A DNA stretch of 64,000 bases from JBDSZL01 sp039925145 (GTDB taxonomy: Bacteria > Acidobacteriota > Vicinamibacteria > Vicinamibacterales > SCN-69-37), in NCBI GenBank assembly GCA_039925145.1, contig JBDSZL010000030.1, positions 27,221 to 91,220 of the forward strand. Reading direction: 5' to 3'. The notes beneath the pieces were generated by a model. The model saw only the letters and a list, made by a program, of their open reading frames with translations, had not been told where the DNA came from and made no database searches. Of this stretch, positions 58,058 to 64,000 are shown one piece after another (the first letter of the stretch is position 1; every line of letters begins with the position of its first letter). The position numbers and the translations under genes are program-made.

Positions 58058-58798
58058 TCAACCTGGTTTTCGGGCCACTGCCATGACCGACGTGCCAATC
58101 GGCAGGTTCATGACGCGCAGCATCGCCGCCTCGGCGCGCAGACAGACATCCAGGACTGTGTTGACGGCTCGAGGGGGCACGCGCAGGTCCGCCTCTGAGG
58201 CCTCGGCTGCACGGCCCGTGAGCCGTTCGAGCCCTCGAACTGCCACCGCAGGCGCGAAGAGGCACATGTTCGTGAACGTGATTCGTTCGGTCTGAAACCC
58301 AGCTGCGGCCAGTCGATCGCGCAGCCGGGACGGCGTGTATCGTCGGACCTCATGCGTGAGTGTCGAGTGGGACCCGCGCAGCAGGTCGAGCGCCGCGGCA
58401 TTGACGAGTGCGACGCCGCCAGGTTTCAGAACTCGAAACATCTCGGCGAGTGCTGCCGATTCGCTCTGGTCGTCGAGGCAGTAGAGCACATCGAATGATG
58501 TCGCCACATCCACCGAGGCCGCGCGCAGCGGCAGGGCCGTGACCGTGCCGCGCACGAGCGGCCGTCCCTTCGATCGGCCCGCCCGCAGCGCGAGCGGGGT
58601 GAGCTCGATGCCAATCGCGCGCCCGTACCGACTCAGCCAGTCGAGATTTCTGCCCGTGCCGGCCCCGCAGTCGACAACCAGCTCGACAGAGCGACCCGCA
58701 AGCGTCTCGTCCAGCAGTCGCGCGGCGACCCGCCGCAGTGCGCGAAACCAGTAGTGCGTATCTTCCGCTGCCGCCGTGGCGGCAAGCATGCGATCCAT
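58058..58798 (-). CDS. class I SAM-dependent methyltransferase
   Basis: The 246-residue protein starts at ATG 58798 (MDRMLAATAAAEDTHYWFRA). The SAM-binding motif I is LVVDCGAGTGRNLDWLSRYG, followed by the acidic loop AIGIELTPLAL, motif II FDVLYCLDDQSES and VLKPGGVALVNAAAL. The N-terminal THYWFRALRR pattern is typical of small-molecule or lipid/sugar methyltransferases. The substrate is unknown. It is convergent with larE and divergent from the Pal-like gene. Confidence 0.88.
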   Translation of the reverse strand: MDRMLAATAAAEDTHYWFRALRRVAARLLDETLAGRSVELVVDCGAGTGRNLDWLSRYGRAIGIELTPLALRAGRSKGRPLVRGTVTALPLRAASVDVATSFDVLYCLDDQSESAALAEMFRVLKPGGVALVNAAALDLLRGSHSTLTHEVRRYTPSRLRDRLAAAGFQTERITFTNMCLFAPAVAVRGLERLTGRAAEASEADLRVPPRAVNTVLDVCLRAEAAMLRVMNLPIGTSVMAVARKPG

Positions 58799-58947
58799 CG
58801 GCGAGGATTGTACGCCGCGATGATGGCGATGCCACCGCGTCTCCGCTCGCGTGTCGGGATTCGTTGACACGTACACTTCGCGATCGGTAAGCTCGGGTCG
58901 CTCCCAATGCCGGTGATGCTCTCGGGACAGTTCCTGAGGAGAGTGTG

Positions 58948-59535
58948 ATGTCGCAACGAAGGTTCAGAGTCGTGTCAGTGCTGGCGCTGCTGGTGCTCGT
59001 CGTTTTCGTATCCGCCTGTGGGAAGAAGCGCCCGGCCGTCGTGCCGGCCCCGCCGCCGCCGCAACCGCCGGCTCCCGTCGCCTCCGCGCCGCCTCCGGCA
59101 CCACCGCCAGCGCCGGCACGGGTGCCGCCGCCAGCGCCTCCGGCACCGACGGAATCCGATCTCTTCGCACGGATGTCCCTGAACGAACTGAACGCGCAGA
59201 AGCCGCTCGACGACGTGTACTTCGTCTACGACAGTGCCGACATCAGCGATAAGGGACGTGCCAGCCTGCAGAAGAACGCCGACTGGATGAAGAAGTGGAC
59301 CTCCACGCGCGTCACGATCGAAGGGCATACCGATTCGCGCGGCACGAGCGAATACAACCTGGCCCTCGGCGAGCGCCGCGCCAGCTCGGCACGCGAATAT
59401 CTGGTGAGCCTCGGCGTGCCCCTCGCCAGGATCAACGTGGTGAGCATGGGCGAAGAGCAGCCGGTGTGCAGGGTGGAAGACGAAAGCTGCTGGACGCAGA
59501 ACCGTCGCGGCCACTTTGTCGTCACAGCGAAGTAA
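58948..59535 (+). CDS. pal: Pal-like OmpA-domain lipoprotein
   Basis: The 195-residue protein has a lipoprotein signal (LALLVLVVFVSAC, lipobox VSAC), a Pro/Ala-rich linker (about 28-65) and a C-terminal OmpA peptidoglycan-binding domain. That domain has VYFVYDSADISDKGRASLQK, VTIEGHTDSRGTSEYNLALG, ERRASSAREYLVSLGV and a last block ending NRRGHFVVTAK. It should tether the outer membrane to peptidoglycan. Two Cys near the end (CRVEDESC) may form a disulfide, as in several acidobacterial and deltaproteobacterial Pal proteins. GAGGAGAG lies upstream of ATG 58948. tol genes are not adjacent. Confidence 0.9.
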   Translation: MSQRRFRVVSVLALLVLVVFVSACGKKRPAVVPAPPPPQPPAPVASAPPPAPPPAPARVPPPAPPAPTESDLFARMSLNELNAQKPLDDVYFVYDSADISDKGRASLQKNADWMKKWTSTRVTIEGHTDSRGTSEYNLALGERRASSAREYLVSLGVPLARINVVSMGEEQPVCRVEDESCWTQNRRGHFVVTAK

Positions 59536-59577
59536 CCGGACCGACCTCTCGATCTTCGATCGACCGCAGCCGGCAGT

Positions 59578-60300
59578 CTACGATCGCGGGTCGCGAGCCA
59601 GCTCGGCCGTGATGGCTTCTGCAGCCTGTCGCGGATCGGTCGCGGCGGTAATGGGTCGTCCGACAACGAGGTAGGAGCTGCCCGCGTCCATCGCGCCTCC
59701 CGGCGTCGCGGTCCGCTGCTGATCGTCGGGGGCGCTGACGGCGGCTCCACCGCGAATGCCCGGCGTGACGATGACGAACGCCGGCCCGCAGGCCTGCCGA
59801 ACGGCGACGATCTCCTGCGGCGACGCCACCACGCCGTCCAACCCGGCCTCCTGAGCCAGCGTCGCGAGACGAACGACCTGGTGTTCCGGTGAATCGGGGA
59901 TGCCCGTGGCCCTCAAGCCGGCAGCGTCGAGGCTCGTCAACACCGTGACGGCAATCACGAGAGGGGCTGGCCACCCATGCCGAAGCGCGGCCTCATCCGC
60001 AGCGCGCCGCGCAGCCTGCATCATCGAGGCGCCTCCACTCGCGTGCACGTTCACCATCCATACACCGAGCGCGGTGGCCGACCGGACAGCCCCTGCCACC
60101 GTGTTTGGAATGTCGTGAAACTTGAGATCGAGAAACACGCGATCGCCGCGGTCCACGAGCGCGCTGACGATGGACGGGCCGGCGGTGGTGAAGAGCTGGT
60201 TCCCGATCTTGAATCCGCCTACATGCCCGCGCAACGCGTCGGCCAGCGCGTGCGCCTGGTCGGGGGTTTCCACGTCGAGCGCCACGATAATCGGGTTCAT
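59578..60300 (-). CDS. pyrF: orotidine 5'-phosphate decarboxylase
   Basis: PyrF makes UMP from OMP. The 240-residue TIM barrel opens with PIIVALDVETPDQAHALAD and has the catalytic array FLDLKFHDIPNT (Asp58, Lys60, Asp63), MVNVHASGG, FVIVTPGIR and YLVVGRPITAATDP near the end. Its ATG overlaps the end of pyrD by four bases. It is the last gene of the pyrK-pyrD-pyrF operon. It is convergent with the Pal-like gene. Confidence 0.97.
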   Translation of the reverse strand: MNPIIVALDVETPDQAHALADALRGHVGGFKIGNQLFTTAGPSIVSALVDRGDRVFLDLKFHDIPNTVAGAVRSATALGVWMVNVHASGGASMMQAARRAADEAALRHGWPAPLVIAVTVLTSLDAAGLRATGIPDSPEHQVVRLATLAQEAGLDGVVASPQEIVAVRQACGPAFVIVTPGIRGGAAVSAPDDQQRTATPGGAMDAGSSYLVVGRPITAATDPRQAAEAITAELARDPRS

Positions 60301-61226
60301 GCGTGCTCCCGTGCCGGCAGCTGCAACTGCCCTATGAGGTCGGTGACACTGGGATACCCGTGGCGGTCGAGATAGCTACCGAGCCCGTCGATCAGCTCGC
60401 TCCAGATGAAGGGCTTCACGAAGTTCGCTGTGCCGACCTGTACGGCGGTCGCGCCTGCGATGATGAACTCCAGAGCATCCGAGACGCTGCAGATGCCGCC
60501 CATCCCCAGGATCGGAAGCTTCACGGCTTGCCGGCACTCCCACACCATGCGCACCGCAATGGGTCGGATGGCCGGCCCGCTGAGTCCGCCCATCACGTTG
60601 GAGAGTTTCGGCATTCGAGTTTCCACGTCGATGGCCATTGCGAGAAAGGTGTTCACCAGCGACACGGCGTCTGCGCCGGCGTCCTCTGCGGCGCGCGCAA
60701 AGGAGGCGACGTCGGTGACGTTGGGAGTGAGTTTCGGGATGATCGGCAATGACGTGACTTTGCGAACCGCGCTGACGACCTCGTAGGTGCCCGTGAGACT
60801 GCAGCCGAACTGGATGCCGCCTTCCTTGATGTTGGGGCACGAGATGTTCAGCTCGAGCGCGGCGACGCCCGCTGCATCCGAGAGCACGCGCGCCACCTCA
60901 CAGTACTCGTCGAGCGTGGACCCGCAGATGTTCACGAACACGGTCGCGCCGAGCCGCCGCAGCTCCGGGAGTTTCTCGGCGACGAAGCGGTGCACGCCGA
61001 TGCCCTGCAGTCCGATCGCATTCAGCATGCCGGCGGGCGTCTCGACGATCCGCGGCGGAGGATGACCTTCGCGTTCGCGCAGGAAGAGCCCCTTGACGAC
61101 GACTCCGCCGAGCGTGGCCAGGTCGAGCGAATCGGCGTACTCCACGCCGTAGCCAAAACAGCCCGACGCCGCCAGAATCGGGTTGGTCAGCCGCAGCGAA
61201 CCGATGCGCACGGCAAGATCGGCCAT
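60297..61226 (-). CDS. pyrD: dihydroorotate dehydrogenase, class 1B catalytic subunit
   Basis: The 309-residue enzyme oxidises dihydroorotate to orotate using FMN. Class 1 is shown by the active-site Cys130 in ELNISCPN, and class 1B by pairing with PyrK. Other motifs are ILAASGCFGYGVEY, ETPAGMLNAIGLQ, PKLTPNVTD, LVNTFLAMAID, GGLSGPAIRPIAVRMV, GMGGICSVSDALEFI and GATAVQVGTANF. ATG 61226 overlaps the pyrK stop by one base. The long frame upstream belongs to pyrK shadow. Electrons go through PyrK to NAD+. Confidence 0.96.
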   Translation of the reverse strand: MADLAVRIGSLRLTNPILAASGCFGYGVEYADSLDLATLGGVVVKGLFLREREGHPPPRIVETPAGMLNAIGLQGIGVHRFVAEKLPELRRLGATVFVNICGSTLDEYCEVARVLSDAAGVAALELNISCPNIKEGGIQFGCSLTGTYEVVSAVRKVTSLPIIPKLTPNVTDVASFARAAEDAGADAVSLVNTFLAMAIDVETRMPKLSNVMGGLSGPAIRPIAVRMVWECRQAVKLPILGMGGICSVSDALEFIIAGATAVQVGTANFVKPFIWSELIDGLGSYLDRHGYPSVTDLIGQLQLPAREHA

Positions 61227-62053
61227 CAGTGTCCTGCCTGCAGGGCATCCCAGACGACGGTGGTCGCGTCGAACACCGGTCCGTCGAGGCAGGAACGCAC
61301 GAAGTGGCTGCCGGTTCCGGACCGCACCCGGACCACGCAGCTGTAACAGCCACCCATGCCGCACCCCATGGTCGGTTCGAGCGACACGAACACCTCGCGC
61401 TCGTAACGCTCGCCGAGCGCGGCCACGGCGCGCATCATCGGCGTAGGCCCGCAGGCGTAAATCGCAAGGGGTTGCCCGGCAGGGCACGTTGACAGCGCGC
61501 GTTCGAGCGGCTGCGTGACGCGTCCGCTCTCGCCACGGGTGCCATCCTCGGTTGTCAACACGAGCTCGGCACCGAGTCTCGCGAAGAACGACTCGTAGTA
61601 GAGATCGGAGGCGGAGCGTCCCCCGTAGAACAGCGTCATGGGTGTGGCGCGGTCGGCGAGCGATTCGGCGAGCGTGGCAAACGGCGCGAGGCCGACGCCC
61701 CCGGCGACCATCCACGCGGCGGCGGGCGGGTGCACCGGCACGAAGGGGCGTCCCAGCGGGCCCAGCACGCTGATGCGATCGCCCGGGCGTGCCTCGTAGA
61801 GTTGCGCGGTTCCCACCCCCACGCGCTTGTTCAGGATGCTGATGCCCTGGAGCGCGCCATCGGCATCTCGCAGGTGCTCGAACACGGAGAATGGTCGTCG
61901 CAGCAGCGGATCGAGACCCGAGGACGTCTTCAGCATCACGAACTGTCCAGGGCGGGCCAGTGCAGCGATCTGCGGGGCAGCCAGGGCGAGCACGTTGTAG
62001 TCGGGAGAGAGCCTGGTGTTGGCGAGCACCGGGGCGAACACGTCAACCGCCAT
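61226..62053 (-). CDS. pyrK: dihydroorotate dehydrogenase electron-transfer subunit
   Basis: PyrK carries FAD and a [2Fe-2S] cluster and passes electrons from PyrD to NAD+. The 275-residue protein has an FAD-binding barrel (LLRRPFSVFEH, GRPFVPVHPPAAAWMVAGGV), a nucleotide-binding half (MTLFYGGRSASDLYY) and the cluster cysteines in GCGMGGCYSC and SCLDGPVFDA. It is the first gene of the pyrimidine operon and starts at ATG 62053, 75 bases from the divergent phosphodiesterase-family gene. Confidence 0.95.
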   Translation of the reverse strand: MAVDVFAPVLANTRLSPDYNVLALAAPQIAALARPGQFVMLKTSSGLDPLLRRPFSVFEHLRDADGALQGISILNKRVGVGTAQLYEARPGDRISVLGPLGRPFVPVHPPAAAWMVAGGVGLAPFATLAESLADRATPMTLFYGGRSASDLYYESFFARLGAELVLTTEDGTRGESGRVTQPLERALSTCPAGQPLAIYACGPTPMMRAVAALGERYEREVFVSLEPTMGCGMGGCYSCVVRVRSGTGSHFVRSCLDGPVFDATTVVWDALQAGH

Positions 62054-62128
62054 CGACCACGAAGTATATCCCGCGGGCTCTGCGCCGCCGGCATCGGGTC
62101 AGGCGCAAGGACGTATCATTCGTGCCTG

Positions 62129-63871
62129 ATGCGTTATTTCCGCATCCTCACCAATGCGATTGCGGGCGGCGTGCTGGTTGCCAGCTATCTCACGGTGCTG
62201 GTGCTGCAGCTCAATCCGCAAGTACGGCTCCTGTCGCATACGGCCCTGCGCTGGTGGGGCGCGATGATGGCCTTTTACGCGCCGTACATGACGGTCGTGC
62301 TGTTCTTCCTCATGATGTTCTGGGAAGTCGTGTCATCGCGTCCCCTGCGGCCTGCCTGGATCAGCGTGCGGCTGCTGGCCTGGCTCGGTGCGCTCGGCGC
62401 CGGCGCTGCTGCGGCCATCACCTGGAAGAACCTGGACGCATTTCGCGCGGTGCTGACCGACACCGGAGCGCTGCGGATGCGCGACGGTGCCATCGCCACG
62501 ACGCTGGCCGCCGCGCTGCTGCTGGCAATCGCGATGCTGCGGTACTCATTCGGACGGCGCGGCACACGTGCGGCAGCGATCCTGCTCGTGCTGACGACGG
62601 CGTTGTCGGTGACCGTGCCGTTGTGGCTGCGTGGCCCAGGAGAGACACCGGTGCGGCCGCCGCGCCGCTGGTCGCAACCGGCTCGCGTTGTCGGTGCCGC
62701 GCACATCCGTGTGCTGCTGCTCGACGGCGCGTCACTGGGTTTCATCCGGCAACGGGTGGCGGCTGCTCAGTTGCCGAGCTTCGGCCGGCTCATGGATCGT
62801 GGGGCGTCCATCGATCTGGCCACAGTCAGGCCGACCGAAATCGATCCGGTGTGGGCGGCCGCCGCGACGGGCAAGCTCGCGCAGCAGAACGGCATCCGGT
62901 CGAACGCCAGCTATCGGGTGAGCGACCAGGACGATGACGCCGTGGATGTGCTGCCGGACTACTGCTTCTGTTACGCGCTCGTGACGCAGGGCTTCGTGCG
63001 CGCCATGGAGCACTCGGCGACATCGCTGCGGGCACGCACCGTCTGGGACATCCTGGGCGATTACGGGATCACATCGGGGATCGTGAACTGGCCGCTGACC
63101 TATCCGGCCCGGGCTCCACTCGGGTACATCCTGAGCGATCGGTTCGACGAGGCGGCGAGCTCACCCCTTCGGCTCGCGGATGCGCGCGCCGGCGACCCGA
63201 CGACCGCCGTCGACGTCGCGCGCGAGACGTTCGACGACTGGCAGGCGCGTCCGTGGTACGAAGTCCTGACCACGTTCATGCGCGGGGAGGTCGAACCGAT
63301 CGACATCAATCGTGCGCGATGGGATCGCGCCTACAGCGACACGGCCGCCGTTCTGGAGCAGCAGTTTGCGCCGCGGCTCACCGTCGTCCGTTACGAAGGA
63401 CTCGAAGCCTTCGGCCACACGTATCTTCGCCAGGCCAAACCGGAGCTGTTCGGCGATCCCCGCAGCGCGGCACCGCAGCGATCGGTGCTCGACCGGTACT
63501 ATGGGTATCTGGATGCGGAGGTGGGTCGCGCGGCCCGTCAGCTCGAGCCCGGCGACCTGCTCATGGTGATCTCGGGTTTCGGCATGGAGGCGACGCCGCT
63601 GCCGAAGCGCCTGCTGGCGCAGATTCTGGGCGACCGTGAGCTCACCGGCACGCACGAATCGGGGCCCGACGGGTTTGTGCTGGCGTACGGCGCGAACGTC
63701 GCCCTGGGGCACTTTCCGAGGGGCGCGGTGGGCGACATCGCTCCGACGCTGCTCTATTACCTGGGTGTGCCGGTCGGTCGCGACATGGACGGATCGGCAC
63801 GCACGGATCTCTTCCAGAGCACTTTCGCGATGGAGCACCCGGTGAAGTACGTGGCGTCGCACGAGAAATAG
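62129..63871 (+). CDS. membrane alkaline-phosphatase-superfamily protein
   Basis: The 580-residue protein starts at ATG 62129 after TATCAT (62114-62119). Five hydrophobic helices occupy about residues 8-185. The rest resembles the type I phosphodiesterase/alkaline phosphatase fold: VLLLDGASLGFIRQ, PVWAAAATGKLAQQNGIRSN, WDILGDYGITSGIVNWPLTY, VRYEGLEAFGHTY, LLMVISGFGME and THESGPDGFVLAYG. The usual metal ligands are partly changed (for example DGASLG, GFGME and HESGPDG), so catalysis is uncertain. It may act on lipid head groups or glycans outside the membrane. It is divergent from pyrK. Confidence 0.8.
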   Translation: MRYFRILTNAIAGGVLVASYLTVLVLQLNPQVRLLSHTALRWWGAMMAFYAPYMTVVLFFLMMFWEVVSSRPLRPAWISVRLLAWLGALGAGAAAAITWKNLDAFRAVLTDTGALRMRDGAIATTLAAALLLAIAMLRYSFGRRGTRAAAILLVLTTALSVTVPLWLRGPGETPVRPPRRWSQPARVVGAAHIRVLLLDGASLGFIRQRVAAAQLPSFGRLMDRGASIDLATVRPTEIDPVWAAAATGKLAQQNGIRSNASYRVSDQDDDAVDVLPDYCFCYALVTQGFVRAMEHSATSLRARTVWDILGDYGITSGIVNWPLTYPARAPLGYILSDRFDEAASSPLRLADARAGDPTTAVDVARETFDDWQARPWYEVLTTFMRGEVEPIDINRARWDRAYSDTAAVLEQQFAPRLTVVRYEGLEAFGHTYLRQAKPELFGDPRSAAPQRSVLDRYYGYLDAEVGRAARQLEPGDLLMVISGFGMEATPLPKRLLAQILGDRELTGTHESGPDGFVLAYGANVALGHFPRGAVGDIAPTLLYYLGVPVGRDMDGSARTDLFQSTFAMEHPVKYVASHEK

Positions 63872-63895
63872 CGGGGTGCTTAACAGTTTTGGGGA

Positions 63896-64000
63896 TTATG
63901 TCCCCGGGATGTCGTTGTAGGCCTCTCGCGGGTCGAGCGTCGCGCGAATGCTGCGCTCAAGGCGGGTGACCTGGTCGCGCGTCTGCTGGGGCAGCGCCTC
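63896..64000 (-). CDS. C-terminal end of an unknown protein (partial)
   Basis: The minus strand is open from the window edge to a TAA at 63896-63898 and encodes 34 residues: EALPQQTRDQVTRLERSIRA followed by TLDPREAYNDIPGT. The segment looks like a real charged helical C-terminus and is convergent with the preceding gene. Nothing can be said of its function. Confidence 0.55.
   Translation of the reverse strand, partial: EALPQQTRDQVTRLERSIRATLDPREAYNDIPGT

Noticed and set aside
63891..63905. Small inverted repeat GGGGA-TTATG-TCCCC as a terminator between convergent genes
   Set aside because: The stem is only five bases and no T-run follows on either strand; it also overlaps the stop of the minus-strand gene.

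Overview
The window is a 64 kb piece of a high-GC chromosome that is densely packed with genes. There are no insertion sequences, phage genes or CRISPR arrays, and no gene-free gap exceeds about 260 bases. I infer an acidobacterium, probably of the Vicinamibacteria (subdivision 6) type. The reasons are the high GC, the mix of DUF1080, DUF4159, DUF4175 and DUF4340 proteins, a long MoxR/vWA cluster, a Gld-like ABC system and a small bacterial microcompartment (BMC) locus. This is pattern recognition from gene content; no 16S gene or marker tree is available here.

Layout. 0-7 kb: end of ruvB, fabH, a 28-residue membrane peptide, glgX (minus strand), a DUF4112 protein, queA, a protein of uncertain function and a Crp/Fnr regulator. 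7-13 kb: a minus-strand peptide-type ABC importer (two permeases, a fused double ATPase, a lipoprotein). 13-18 kb: a secreted beta-propeller, a secreted alpha/beta hydrolase and a multi-pass glycosyltransferase-like protein. 18-26 kb: a tRNA with anticodon CAU, then tilS-ftsH, a strong terminator, and folP, cdaA, ybbR, glmM and pdxJ, which link folate, c-di-AMP, cell-wall precursor and vitamin B6 functions. 26-31 kb: a TPR protein, a short zinc-finger-like membrane protein and the BMC locus. The BMC locus holds a class II aldolase with a C-terminal tail, one hexameric shell protein, three pentameric shell proteins, a Cys/His-rich small protein with an encapsulation-like N-terminus, and a D-2-hydroxyacid dehydrogenase. 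31-34 kb: nth, a cyclophilin, DUF72, queE and queC. With queA at 4 kb, three queuosine/preQ genes are present. 34-46 kb: a large envelope cluster of vWA membrane protein, DUF4159, MoxR, DUF58, BatA-like vWA and a 1303-residue DUF4175 protein carrying 59 consecutive Gly-Gln dipeptides. 46-53 kb: DUF1080, a short membrane ORF, and a minus-strand block of ABC ATPase, permease, GldG-like, DUF4340 and PBP4. 53-56 kb: a metal-resistance pair (ArsR/SmtB regulator and P1B ATPase) with a textbook promoter-operator. 56-64 kb: a PilZ protein, a LysW-like carrier with larE, a methyltransferase, a Pal-like lipoprotein, pyrK-pyrD-pyrF, a phosphodiesterase-family membrane protein and the end of an unknown gene.

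Most interesting points. (1) The reduced BMC locus, which has no visible aldehyde dehydrogenase, and its small Cys/His protein. (2) The Gly-Gln hexanucleotide array. (3) A 36-base nested palindrome present twice as exact reverse complements, at the ends of folP and pdxJ. (4) CGTAAGC-type heptad repeats between genes at four places. (5) A LysW-like carrier protein next to LarE. (6) Several genes whose start codon lies only 6-10 bases after a -10-like hexamer, which suggests leaderless transcripts.
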